Shown here: positions 9,288 to 18,984 of the stretch, one piece after another | Position numbering within the stretch: position 1 is the first letter of the stretch | Layout of the letters: the number at the start of each line of letters is the position of its first letter | Source: an uncultured Clostridia bacterium | Lineage (GTDB): Bacteria; Bacillota; Clostridia; Lachnospirales; Lachnospiraceae | Length of the DNA: 64,000 nt | Direction: 5' to 3' | Assembly (NCBI GenBank): GCA_946403295.1 | Contig: CAMIZL010000005.1 | Span: forward strand, 17,080-81,079 | Program-made: the position numbers and the translations under genes | Notes under the pieces: model-generated | The model's input: the letters and a program-made list of their open reading frames with translations, nothing else | The model's database searches: none | What the model was told of the DNA's origin: nothing

Positions 9288-10226
9288 TTATAATCCTTTT
9301 CTTGTTGTTTTCACATCACTGACATTTCCGTTGTCGTCATATGTATATGATTTACATTCCAAAAGGTCCTTTTCGTTAAATGAGTTATAGTCGATTCGTT
9401 TTTCTTTGATCATCAGACCGTTTTTATCATAATAGTACCTTTGTGATACAAGCAGATGAGTTGGCTCTCCTTCAAGTGTTCCGTAAACACGCTTCTTTAT
9501 GGTTCGACCGTCTTGATCATATTCGTATGTATATTTAGTGAGTTCTCCATATTCGGAATCTATGAATTCAGTCTTTCTTACCGAATGATCTGTATTATAA
9601 AACACTTTGTAGGAGGCGGGTTGCGGTGATTCTTCGTAAACGTCTCTTCCAAGAGAGTTGAAATGCCACGTCATTTTTTTTAAATAGCCGTCTTTGTTGT
9701 ATTTATATGAAACAACGATATCTGAATACTGTTCAATTATAGTATGTTTTTTTAGCAATCCATATTTGTCATATTCTTTTATCTCACTTCTGTCGTGGTC
9801 ATCATCCGTTGAATATTTGTTTGTAGAATTTATAAATTCGTCAGGATCACTGATCACTACATCAAGGGTAGAAACAATTCCATTGGAAGAGGCGCTGATC
9901 GTCGTGATGCCGGGAGAAATAGCAGTAACTAGTCCTGAACCGGAAACAGTTGCTATTTCAGGATTTGAACTGCTCCAAATAAGGTTATTACCGGACGCAA
10001 ACAGTACAGTGGAAAATATTTGACGTTTCATTCCCGGAAAAAAGTTTTCTGCTACTACTGATTTGTTTATTGGGGTAGGCCGATCGAAATCATTGTTGCA
10101 GTAAAAACTAAGGCTTATGATGGGAATATGCTCGTTTGTAGTATCGGCTTTTGCGTCGGCAGGGTTTGATAGCATGGTGGCAAGGACCAGAGTGATACAA
10201 AACGAAGCAATTAGTTTTTTAAACAT
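9288..10226 (-). CDS. Secreted protein with Big_2-type Ig-like domain and RHS/YD-like repeats
   Basis: Signal peptide MFKKLIASFCITLVLATMLSNPADAKA; SSNPEIATVSGSGLVTAISPGITTISA (Big_2); YEYDQDGRTIKKRVYG / YYYDKNGLMIKEKR repeats. Confidence 0.75.
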   Translation of the reverse strand: MFKKLIASFCITLVLATMLSNPADAKADTTNEHIPIISLSFYCNNDFDRPTPINKSVVAENFFPGMKRQIFSTVLFASGNNLIWSSSNPEIATVSGSGLVTAISPGITTISASSNGIVSTLDVVISDPDEFINSTNKYSTDDDHDRSEIKEYDKYGLLKKHTIIEQYSDIVVSYKYNKDGYLKKMTWHFNSLGRDVYEESPQPASYKVFYNTDHSVRKTEFIDSEYGELTKYTYEYDQDGRTIKKRVYGTLEGEPTHLLVSQRYYYDKNGLMIKEKRIDYNSFNEKDLLECKSYTYDDNGNVSDVKTTRKGL

Positions 10227-10288
10227 ATAGTTTATTATCCTCCCGGTCAGCATAGATTATTATTTGAGGGTTGTACATGGCATTTCTC

Positions 10289-11206
10289 TTATTTCAGGAA
10301 TCCGTTTATGATCATGTTCTCGGCTTCGGTTTCGGTGAGTCCGAGTGACATGAGCTTCGTGAGCTGCTCGCCGGCGATCTTTCCGATGGCAGCTTCGTGG
10401 ATGAGCGTTGCGTCAACGTGGTTGGCGTTGATCTCGGGGATGGCGGCTACCTTGCCGTTGTCCATTATGATGCCGTCGCATTCGGAATGACCGTGACAGC
10501 GATTGTTGCCGTTTATGTTGGAACGGAAGAGCTGTGTCGAGCTGTCACGGGCAACAGACCTGGAGATAAGTCGTGAACTCGAGCCTTCTCCGTTCAGATC
10601 AACAGTGAAATCGGTTTCGGCATGCTGCCGGCCGTGGGTCATGATCTTTTCTTTGATGACGAGAGTGGCACCGTCTTCGATCGTTGCGACCGATTTACGG
10701 ATCGTGGAATCGACGCCTTTGATCTGGACCGAGTCCATTTCGAGAAGGCTGTCTTTTCTGAGGTTTATCACGGTAGTGGGGTTAAGGACTTTTTCTCCGT
10801 TGCCGTCGCCCTCACCGTAATGCTTTTCTACATACCTGACTTTTGAACGTTCCCCTACATCGAACGTGTGCACTCCGTCGTGCTGTGAACGCTGGTCGCC
10901 GCAGTTGTGGATACCGCAGCCCGCGATGATCGTTACGTCACAGTCCTTCCCAACATGGAAATCGTTATAAACGACCTCCGTAAGTCCGGTTTCGCTGATG
11001 ATGACGGGCATGTGCATGCTTTCGTTCTTTGTGCCGTCCTTTATATATATGTCAATACCGGGTTTGTCAGTTTTCTTCTCAATGATTATGTTTGCCGATG
11101 ACTTGAGTTCCAGGCTTTGTCCGTTCGCGCGGAGAGAATATGCTCCGTCGGGGACGGTGTGCAGATCCGCAACTTCCGCGATCAGTCTCTTTTGAATATC
11201 GTCCAT
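10289..11206 (-). CDS. Short SufB/SufD-family Fe-S assembly scaffold protein
   Basis: SufB/D-like C-terminus (HEAAIGKIAGEQLTKLMSLGLTETEAENMIINGFL); next to a SufC ATPase. Confidence 0.85.
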   Translation of the reverse strand: MDDIQKRLIAEVADLHTVPDGAYSLRANGQSLELKSSANIIIEKKTDKPGIDIYIKDGTKNESMHMPVIISETGLTEVVYNDFHVGKDCDVTIIAGCGIHNCGDQRSQHDGVHTFDVGERSKVRYVEKHYGEGDGNGEKVLNPTTVINLRKDSLLEMDSVQIKGVDSTIRKSVATIEDGATLVIKEKIMTHGRQHAETDFTVDLNGEGSSSRLISRSVARDSSTQLFRSNINGNNRCHGHSECDGIIMDNGKVAAIPEINANHVDATLIHEAAIGKIAGEQLTKLMSLGLTETEAENMIINGFLK

Positions 11207-11289
11207 ATGGTTTATAACTCCTTAAAATTTTTCAAGTGCCGTTTGATGCTACGGCTCACTGTTTTTTACGTAATTGTCCGGGTCAGATA

Positions 11290-11430
11290 ACGGATCACTT
11301 TGCTTCGGCCGTATATGCGTACAACTTACGGATCACTTTGCTTCGGCCGTATATGCGTACAACTCACGGATCACTTTGTTTCGTCCGTATCTGCGTACAA
11401 CTTACGGATCACTTTGCTTCGGCCGTAAAT
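11290..11430. repeat. Tandem repeat array C, 4 copies, period 38 bp, overlapping the 3' end of sufC
   Basis: ACGGATCACTTTGCTTCGGCCGTATATGCGTACAACTT starts at 11290, 11328, 11366 and 11404; the last copy contains the sufC stop codon. Confidence 0.93.
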
Positions 11431-12134
11431 CTGCATCCGGGCGTCAGTCCGTCGTATTCGGGCAGTATCTCTTCGCGGGTTCCCTGGCCTTTCATCTCGC
11501 CGTCCGCGATGAGAATGAGTTCGTCGGCAATGTTTATGATCCTTTCCTGATGAGAGATGATAAGGATCATGCCGTGAATGTCGTCGTGAAGTTTTTCAAA
11601 TTCTTTGATGAGATTGTTAAAACTCCAAAGATCGATGCCGGCTTCGGGCTCGTCAAAGAGAGTGATCTTTGTTTTGCGGGCAAGCGTCATCGCGATCTCG
11701 ATACGTTTAAGCTCACCGCCCGAAAGAGAAGCATTGATCTCGCGGTCGATATAATCGCGTGCGCAAAGACCTACACGTGAAAGATATTCGCACGCCTCAT
11801 CGAGAGAAACATTGTTTCCCGCCGCAAGGGAAATAAGATCCTTTACGGTTATGCCTTTGAATCTCACGGGCTGCTGGAAGGCAAAACTGATACCGGCTTT
11901 TGCTCTTTCGGATATGGAAAGGCCGGTAATATCCCGGCCGTCAAGTAAGATACTTCCTTCAGTTGGTGTAATTATCCCGGCTATTATCTTGGCAAGCGTT
12001 GATTTTCCGCCGCCGTTGGGACCCGTTACAACATAGAATCTGTCATCTGACAATTTGAGGGAGATGTTTTTGAGGATCTCCTTCGAACCGTCGCTATCCT
12101 CGACAGTGTAGGATATATTCTTTAATTCAATCAT
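11409..12134 (-). CDS. sufC: Fe-S cluster assembly ATPase SufC
   Basis: Walker A GPNGGGKSTLAKIIAG, LSGGELKRIEIAMTLARKTKITLFDEPEAGID, typical SufC signatures. Confidence 0.92.
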   Translation of the reverse strand: MIELKNISYTVEDSDGSKEILKNISLKLSDDRFYVVTGPNGGGKSTLAKIIAGIITPTEGSILLDGRDITGLSISERAKAGISFAFQQPVRFKGITVKDLISLAAGNNVSLDEACEYLSRVGLCARDYIDREINASLSGGELKRIEIAMTLARKTKITLFDEPEAGIDLWSFNNLIKEFEKLHDDIHGMILIISHQERIINIADELILIADGEMKGQGTREEILPEYDGLTPGCRFTAEAK

Positions 12135-12171
12135 TAAAGCTCCGATCCGAGCCGTAAAAACGACCCATTAA

Positions 12172-13227
12172 TTATTTTTTGATGTGATCGCCTATCTCGG
12201 CAAGCCATTCTTTGGCCAAAGCCGTATCACCGTTATCGAGGGCTTCTCTGGCGTGTGCGACATATCTGATGAGCTTGTCGCGGTCAACCTGCTTGTTACG
12301 GGATCCGGCCGCTGAAGTACCCTGATCCTTTGCAAGAGAAGAAAGAACGCCTGTTTCCTCGGGGGGCTGCTTGCGTCCGGCAAATGTCAGGAACGCGTCG
12401 GCTGATTCGCATAACTCGTCAAGCTGCTTGTACATTACCGCAATACCGGCCACGAGTGCGCTCAGTCTTTCTTCATATTCGGAAGGAGAGATCTCTCTTG
12501 CGGCAAGTATCTTACCGAGCTCGTTGAGATGACTTGCGTCTTCGGAAAGCGTATATGCACCGATCATGGAAGCCTCTCCCTTGATCCTGTGAACTTCGAC
12601 GCAGAATGTTTCATAGTCCTCGCCGGCGAGGGCCTCGTCTATACGTGCATGCTTGTTTGAAACGTCCTCGGTAAAGATCATGAGCGTTTCAAGGAAACCG
12701 TCAAGGTCAACCCTGAGCATGTCTTTGAGAGTTTCGTCCGAAATGCCGCAGATTCGCGGAAGAACAGTATCGAAACGTTCGTTGCCGTCTGAATAACGTG
12801 ATGAAAAATTACGTGAAGAAATGTGCTTGCGCAGCGTCGTACCGCACCATTTGTCAATGATCGCGCAAACGTCGTCAAGCTTAAAAGGCTTTAAAAGAAC
12901 GTCGTTTATGCCGTTGTCGATCATACGTCTTTGCATAACAGAGTCATCCTCGGCCGTAAGCGCGATAACGGGAAGTCTTTCATAATAGTCACTTGAAGAG
13001 TGGATCCCGCCCTTCATCGAACGAATAAGACGTGTGGCTTCGATACCGTTTATATCCGGCATAAGATAATCCATGAATACAAGATCGTAATCATGGTCTT
13101 TAACAGAACGCAGACCCTCACGGACATCCGAAAAAGTGTCTGTGTGGCAGTCTATTTTTTTGAGCATAAGCTCAGTGAGCTTTAAGTTAAGCTCGCTGTC
13201 GTCTATAATCAAAAGCTGTAACGGCAT
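12172..13227 (-). CDS. Response regulator receiver protein with C-terminal Hpt domain
   Basis: REC: LLIIDDSELNLKLTELML…DLVFMDYLMPDINGIEATR…LLKPF; Hpt: VEVHRIKGEASMIGAYTLSEDASHLN. Confidence 0.85.
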   Translation of the reverse strand: MPLQLLIIDDSELNLKLTELMLKKIDCHTDTFSDVREGLRSVKDHDYDLVFMDYLMPDINGIEATRLIRSMKGGIHSSSDYYERLPVIALTAEDDSVMQRRMIDNGINDVLLKPFKLDDVCAIIDKWCGTTLRKHISSRNFSSRYSDGNERFDTVLPRICGISDETLKDMLRVDLDGFLETLMIFTEDVSNKHARIDEALAGEDYETFCVEVHRIKGEASMIGAYTLSEDASHLNELGKILAAREISPSEYEERLSALVAGIAVMYKQLDELCESADAFLTFAGRKQPPEETGVLSSLAKDQGTSAAGSRNKQVDRDKLIRYVAHAREALDNGDTALAKEWLAEIGDHIKK

Positions 13228-13524
13228 ATCAAAACCTCGCATCTCGCATCCCCATGGCAGGGAGATGCGTATTTTACGGCTCATGTAAATGTTGCGTATA
13301 ATAATGTCGCAGATATCGGAACAACCCCGTTTGCTGCGTTGCTATAATAGCATACGCAAACGCTTTATGTCAATCTGCGAGCCGATTTGAGCGGTTTTTT
13401 GGGAGACGGGAGACCCGACTTTACTATATGAGCGCCGATATGGTATAATTCACATCGAAGTGTACCCGCGCGGAGCGTCAAAAACACCCCGGATAAGCGG
13501 ATATATGTAACAAGAGGGGATAAC

Positions 13525-14211
13525 ATGAACACTACATTTTTAATAATCCTGATAGGGTTGATACTGATGGGGCTCTGGGGGTGGTTCTCCGGTTTTATAA
13601 AGATGGTATGTGTACTTTGCTCATCGATCATATGCCTGGTACTTACACTGTTTTTGACACCTATTACGACCGATATCCTCACAAGATCGGATAAGGTTTA
13701 CAATTTCTTTTATGAAAAAGTGGCCTCGAACATTGAGATACCTGCCGCAGATTTACAAAACTCGCTGGCAACGCTTGATATGGCCGATTTTCCCGAGGAA
13801 TTGCTCGGAAATACGGTAGTCGACGGACTTCGTGAACTGGTAGGCGAGATGGATGCTTCGACGATCGACCCCGGCGAATTTATCAGGGATAAAGTAACGC
13901 TTATGATCATCAAGGTGGTGGCATTCATCGTTACTTATATCATCGTATCGATCCTTGTGGGACTGATGATCAAGATATTTAACGTTCTTTCGAAGCTGCC
14001 CGTTATCAATGTCGCCAACAAGGCTCTCGGCGTCGTGAGCGGTGTTGCGCTCTGTCTGCTCCTTGTCCTTGTATTTATGGCAGTGGTTGATTATGTGACA
14101 CCTTCTTTGTGTGAGGGCCCGATAGAGGACATAAACTCCAATGCGATACTCAAATGGATGTCTGAGCACAATTTCATTTCGCCGATCATAAACAATTTTC
14201 TTAAGGATTAA
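13525..14211 (+). CDS. CvpA family membrane protein
   Basis: Four-TM architecture and a CvpA-like N-terminus (LILMGLWGWFSGFIKMV). Confidence 0.7.
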   Translation: MNTTFLIILIGLILMGLWGWFSGFIKMVCVLCSSIICLVLTLFLTPITTDILTRSDKVYNFFYEKVASNIEIPAADLQNSLATLDMADFPEELLGNTVVDGLRELVGEMDASTIDPGEFIRDKVTLMIIKVVAFIVTYIIVSILVGLMIKIFNVLSKLPVINVANKALGVVSGVALCLLLVLVFMAVVDYVTPSLCEGPIEDINSNAILKWMSEHNFISPIINNFLKD

Positions 14212-14245
14212 GGCATAAAATGCAAAAGCACTGAACGAGAGGAGA

Positions 14246-16723
14246 ATGCAGATGACTCTAAAGGAACTCATCGGACAGATGACCGTTGCCGAAAAGGCGG
14301 CATTTACAGAAGGCGCCAATGCATGGGAAACTCCCGCGCTTGAACGTCTTGGGATTCCTTCCGTAAGAGTGGCCGACGGCCCTCACGGAGTAAGAAAGCA
14401 GAATGATACCGAAGATACCACTCCCGAAGCGGCAGGAACGGTAACATCAGTTTGTTTTCCTTCGGCATCGGCACTTGCGGCATCCTTTAACCGCGGCGTA
14501 TTTGCGACACTCGGAGAGACGCTCGCAAAGGAGTGTCTTGCGCTTGATGTCGATATGATCCTTGGACCCGCGATCAATATAAAACGTTCTCCTCTTTGCG
14601 GACGTAATTTTGAATATGTGAGTGAAGATTCCTATCTTACGGGAGAACTCGCAAGCGCCTATGTAAAGGGCGTTCAGCGCCACAATGTGGGCGTGAGCGT
14701 AAAGCATTTCGCGGCAAACAACCAGGAAAAAAGAAGGATGACCATAAGCGCGGTCATTGACGAGAGAACATTGCGCGAGATCTACTTAAGCGCATTTGAA
14801 GCCGTCGTTAAACAGGCACAACCCGATTCGCTCATGTGCTCTTATAACGGGATCAACGGCGTGTTCAGCAGCCAGAACAAAAAGCTCCTTAAGGATATCC
14901 TCAGGGATGAGTGGGGCTTTAAAGGCTTTGTGATGTCTGACTGGGGTGCCGTTCATGACAGACCTCTCGGAGTAGCGAGCGGCCTTGATCTTGGCATGCC
15001 CGGAAGCGGCGGTGTGGATGCAAAAGCTGTAGAAGAGGCCGTTATTAACGGAACTCTTGATGAAAGCCTTCTTGACGAGGCCGTTGCGAACATTCTCAAA
15101 AAGGTAGACAAATACAAGGGAATACCGCTTCTGCATGAGGGAGAGGCGTCGGCGGAAGAAAACAAAACCGAAGAGCAAAAAATTAAGCCACAATTTAATA
15201 GATCGGAAGACCATAAAATGGCACGCAGGATCGCCGGTGAATGCATGGTCCTTTTGAAGAATGAAGGCCTCCTTCCTTTAAGCACTTCCGAGAAGATAGT
15301 GTTTATCGGGGAATATGCGAAAAAGCCCAGATTCCAGGGTGCGGGCAGCTCTCATATCGAGGCGTTCAGAGTAAGCTCACCCCTTACCGCGGCGAGACAT
15401 TTTGCCGATGTGAGATATAAGAAGGGATTTGGTGTTGATGACGAAAAGCTTAACGAAAAGCTTGCCGACGAAGCCGTTTTCGCGGCCAGACAGGCATCTG
15501 TGGCTGTTGTTTTTGCCGGCCTTCCCGATGAGTACGAGAGCGAAGGATTCGACAGAGACGGACTTTCTCTTCCCGAGGCTCAGAACGAATTGATCGCAAG
15601 GATCTGCAAGGTACAGCCCAATACCGTGGTCTGCCTGCAAAACGGATCGCCCGTTACCATGCCGTGGATCAATGATGTCAATGCGGTCCTTGAATGTTAT
15701 CTTGCAGGCGAGGCCGGAGGAGAGGCGTGCGCAAAGATACTCTTCGGAAAGACCAATCCGAGCGGAAAGCTTGCCGAGACATTCCCTCTTAAGCTTTCCG
15801 ATACTCCTTGCCGTGAGAACTTCCCCGGAAAAGCAAAGACAGTTGAATACCGTGAGGCCATATATATCGGTTACAGGTATTATGACAAGGTATCGATGAA
15901 CGTATTGTTCCCCTTCGGACACGGGCTTTCTTATACAACTTTCTCCTACAGCGATCTGAAGATAAACAATAAGATAGATGAGGTAGAAGTTAATTTTAGA
16001 ATTAAGAATTCAGGAAAAGTGGCCGGAGCCGAAGTTGCCCAGCTCTACGTCGGTAAGCCCGTAGGACAGGTACATCGCGCCGTAAGGGAATTGAAAGGAT
16101 TTGAAAAGATATATCTTGAGCCGGGTGAAGAACGTGAGATAACCATGGTACTTGATAAGAGGGCTTTCTCATATTACAGTGCCGGTGAGGCCGACTGGAA
16201 TATCGAGCCCGGAAGCTATCATATCAGCGTCGGTTCGTCGAGCCGCGACTTAAGGCTCAGAGGAGTTGTTACCCTCGATACGAACGGCGGAGGAGTAAAG
16301 ATACATAAGGCTGACGAACTTCCCACATATTTCTTCGGAGATCCCGCAGTCGTAAGCGATGAGGAGTTCTCGACGCTTCTTTGCGCTCCGATACCCGAAT
16401 CCGAATATGCTCCCGGCGAGAAATTCACTCTTTATAATTCTCTCGAGGATGTAAAGAATACAAAGTTCGGTAAGGTCTTCTACAAGATAGCCAAGCTTGC
16501 ATGTAAGGGGCATACACTACTCGGAAGCAAAAAGATGTATGAGACAAACGTTCTCGAAACCCAGATGCGCAACTACTTCACGTGGTCGGGCGGAATGGTA
16601 ACACCCGAGAGCGCGCAGGCGCTTCTCGGCCTATTTAATAACGAGGACGTGGAAAAGAATCTCAAGATAGTTGCTGCGGCGGGAATTGACCTTGTAAAAG
16701 GAAGGTTTATAAAGAAAAAATGA
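14246..16723 (+). CDS. Glycoside hydrolase family 3 (beta-glucosidase-like)
   Basis: VRVADGPHGVR, KHFAANNQE, FVMSDWGAVHDRPLGVASGLDLGMPG; C-terminal fibronectin-III-like domain. Confidence 0.93.
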   Translation: MQMTLKELIGQMTVAEKAAFTEGANAWETPALERLGIPSVRVADGPHGVRKQNDTEDTTPEAAGTVTSVCFPSASALAASFNRGVFATLGETLAKECLALDVDMILGPAINIKRSPLCGRNFEYVSEDSYLTGELASAYVKGVQRHNVGVSVKHFAANNQEKRRMTISAVIDERTLREIYLSAFEAVVKQAQPDSLMCSYNGINGVFSSQNKKLLKDILRDEWGFKGFVMSDWGAVHDRPLGVASGLDLGMPGSGGVDAKAVEEAVINGTLDESLLDEAVANILKKVDKYKGIPLLHEGEASAEENKTEEQKIKPQFNRSEDHKMARRIAGECMVLLKNEGLLPLSTSEKIVFIGEYAKKPRFQGAGSSHIEAFRVSSPLTAARHFADVRYKKGFGVDDEKLNEKLADEAVFAARQASVAVVFAGLPDEYESEGFDRDGLSLPEAQNELIARICKVQPNTVVCLQNGSPVTMPWINDVNAVLECYLAGEAGGEACAKILFGKTNPSGKLAETFPLKLSDTPCRENFPGKAKTVEYREAIYIGYRYYDKVSMNVLFPFGHGLSYTTFSYSDLKINNKIDEVEVNFRIKNSGKVAGAEVAQLYVGKPVGQVHRAVRELKGFEKIYLEPGEEREITMVLDKRAFSYYSAGEADWNIEPGSYHISVGSSSRDLRLRGVVTLDTNGGGVKIHKADELPTYFFGDPAVVSDEEFSTLLCAPIPESEYAPGEKFTLYNSLEDVKNTKFGKVFYKIAKLACKGHTLLGSKKMYETNVLETQMRNYFTWSGGMVTPESAQALLGLFNNEDVEKNLKIVAAAGIDLVKGRFIKKK

Positions 16724-17862
16724 GAGCAGTCGGAATCATAGCCGAATTTGATCCGTTCCACGACGGACACGCCTTTCTTATCCGTGAGGCCAAAAAGCTC
16801 ACGGGAGCCGAATATGTCGTGGTCGCCATGAGCGGGGATTTTGTTGAACGCGGAGAACCCGCGGTCTTTGATAAATTCGAGCGTGCCCGTGCGGCGGTGC
16901 TCGGAGGCGCCGATGCTGTTTTTGAGCTTCCGACGGTCTATGCGACTTCGGGTGCAAAAATTTTTTCCGAAGCGGGTGTGAGGCTCCTTTGTGCCACGGG
17001 GTGCACGGACACGGTCTGCTTCGGAAGCGAATGCGGTGATATAGATATCCTTTCACGTGCGTCGGAGCTTCTCGATAACGAGAGTGAAGAATTTAAGAAT
17101 GCTCTTTCAAAGTATCAAAAAGCGGGTGATTCTTATCCGAAGGCCAGAGAAAAAGCACTTATCGAGCTCGGTGTTTCGGGGGAACTCGTCAGGGCTGCGC
17201 GGGAACCCAACAACATACTTGGAATACATTACATCAGCGCGATACAAAGCTTTTGCGGTGACATGAAAGCCGTCACGGTCAAAAGGACGGACGAGGGATA
17301 TCATGAAAGTGCGTCACAGATAAGAGATGAAATATTTAATCACGGATTAACAAAATACGGAAGCTGTCCGATCCGCGCCGATGATTTCTCACAGATACTT
17401 TTTGCACGATTGATGTCGATGACGGCCGGAGAGCTTACAGAGATCGCCGATGTCAACGATACGCTCGCAAGGTCTGTTATGAAACACAGAGAGAAGAGTA
17501 TGACCTTCAGTGAGCTGGTCTCAAAAGTTAAATCTAAAAATAATTTATATACATCGGTCAGCAGGGCGCTTCTTCATGTCGTTCTCGACATGAAAGAGAA
17601 GATACGTCCCGCGGCGGGCGAGATAAGGATACCGTATTTGAGGCTTCTCGCTTTTAACGAAAAGTCTTCCGGGCTTTTAAGGTATATCAGCGACAATTCA
17701 AAATGCCCGCTGATCACTAAGCCCGCGGATGCACCGTGCAGGGATGACGAGATATTCAGACTTGACATTAGGGCTGCGGCACTATACGGGGGAGCGGTTC
17801 TCGCAGGATACGGCGTAAAACTCCCCGAGGACATGACAAGGGGACCTGTTATCTGTCGGTGA
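16720..17862 (+). CDS. Nucleotidyltransferase, TmcAL/YlbM family (tRNA-Met cytidine acetate ligase)
   Basis: MRAVGIIAEFDPFHDGHAFLIREAKKLTGAEYVVVAMSGDFVERGEPAVFDKF; ATGA overlap with the GH3 gene. Confidence 0.88.
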   Translation: MRAVGIIAEFDPFHDGHAFLIREAKKLTGAEYVVVAMSGDFVERGEPAVFDKFERARAAVLGGADAVFELPTVYATSGAKIFSEAGVRLLCATGCTDTVCFGSECGDIDILSRASELLDNESEEFKNALSKYQKAGDSYPKAREKALIELGVSGELVRAAREPNNILGIHYISAIQSFCGDMKAVTVKRTDEGYHESASQIRDEIFNHGLTKYGSCPIRADDFSQILFARLMSMTAGELTEIADVNDTLARSVMKHREKSMTFSELVSKVKSKNNLYTSVSRALLHVVLDMKEKIRPAAGEIRIPYLRLLAFNEKSSGLLRYISDNSKCPLITKPADAPCRDDEIFRLDIRAAALYGGAVLAGYGVKLPEDMTRGPVICR

Positions 17863-17944
17863 TCGTTTCATGTGCACCCCCGGGGGGAGGGCACATACCG
17901 GCATTGAGTTTTAAATATCTGATTTGATCACGGGGGTTGTAAGG

Positions 17945-18505
17945 ATGGGATTTGAGAATCTTTCAAAAGTGGGAAAATTACATAAGCTTTCAAAGGACAG
18001 TGTCGTTTGCCGTGAGGGTGAAGACGGTGAGACTGCCTTTATCGTTCTAGCGGGTAATGTAAGGGTTATCCTCAATTCTTATTCTTCGAATCCATACATT
18101 GTTACCACTCTTCCCGCGGGCAGCTTTGTCGGTGAGATGTCACTCTTCCTCAAGCACCAGAGGACCGCGACCGTTATCGCCGTAAATGACAATACGGTGG
18201 TACTCGAAGTGGGCATGAACAACTTTAAGGACTACCTCAAAGAGGATGCCGCCACATGCTTTAAACTCATGAAATCACTTACTAACCGGGTGGACGGCAT
18301 GCTTGAGAAGGTTGGATCGTTCGATAAGAAATTTGAGTTCAAGTTCAAATCAAACTCTTACTATATGCTCGCACATCAGCTGTTCCAGTCGCAATTTGCG
18401 AAGCTTGTCAACGAGAACGCCGACGGTGCGATCGCGCTTATCACGTTCCTGTGCTCATCCCTTAAATCACTTAACGACAAATTCCTTGAGAATGAGTCAA
18501 ACTGA
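17945..18505 (+). CDS. Cyclic nucleotide-binding domain protein (no obvious HTH)
   Basis: FIVLAGNVRVILNS…LPAGSFVGEMSLFLKHQRTATVIAVNDNTVVLEV, a CNMP fold. Confidence 0.8.
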   Translation: MGFENLSKVGKLHKLSKDSVVCREGEDGETAFIVLAGNVRVILNSYSSNPYIVTTLPAGSFVGEMSLFLKHQRTATVIAVNDNTVVLEVGMNNFKDYLKEDAATCFKLMKSLTNRVDGMLEKVGSFDKKFEFKFKSNSYYMLAHQLFQSQFAKLVNENADGAIALITFLCSSLKSLNDKFLENESN

Positions 18506-18547
18506 GCAGCAAGTCTGACCGGGGCTGATGATCCGGTTAATATATAG

Positions 18548-18973
18548 ATGTCAACACAGATGAAAAAACATTTATTTGGTATAAAAAGAGATGTCATACT
18601 TGCCGGTCTTGCCATCGCAGTACTGTACCTGGTTTTCCACATTACAGGGATCGGATGTCCGATCAAGTTTATTACCGGGATCTCATGTCCCGGATGTGGA
18701 ATGACACGCGCTATTTGGTCGCTGGTTTCTTTGTCTTTTGGGCAGGCGTTTTATTACCATCCGTTGTGGCCGCTGACTTTTGCCTGGCCGGTGGCGTTTT
18801 TCCTTCGCAAAAGGCTCGGAAAAGCTTACAAAGCGATCTGCGTGATCTTTGTTGTTGCTTTTTTGTTGACATACGTCATCCGGTTTTTTACGGGACCCGA
18901 TGAAGTAGTTTCGTTTGATCCGGTTAACGGCGCAATCGGACGTGCGGTCCGATTTATTATTGATATATTTTGA
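18548..18973 (+). CDS. DUF2752-type membrane protein
   Basis: ITGISCPGCGMTRAIWSLVSLSFGQAFYYHPLWPL motif. Confidence 0.8.
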   Translation: MSTQMKKHLFGIKRDVILAGLAIAVLYLVFHITGIGCPIKFITGISCPGCGMTRAIWSLVSLSFGQAFYYHPLWPLTFAWPVAFFLRKRLGKAYKAICVIFVVAFLLTYVIRFFTGPDEVVSFDPVNGAIGRAVRFIIDIF

Positions 18974-18984
18974 GGAGGTTTTCA

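Noticed and set aside
11290-11430. CRISPR-like repeats
   Set aside because: Contiguous 38-bp tandem units without spacers, overlapping a CDS end.
17870-17900. ATGTGCACCCCCGGGGGGAGGGCACAT palindrome as a terminator
   Set aside because: Imperfect hairpin without a T-run; not called as a terminator.
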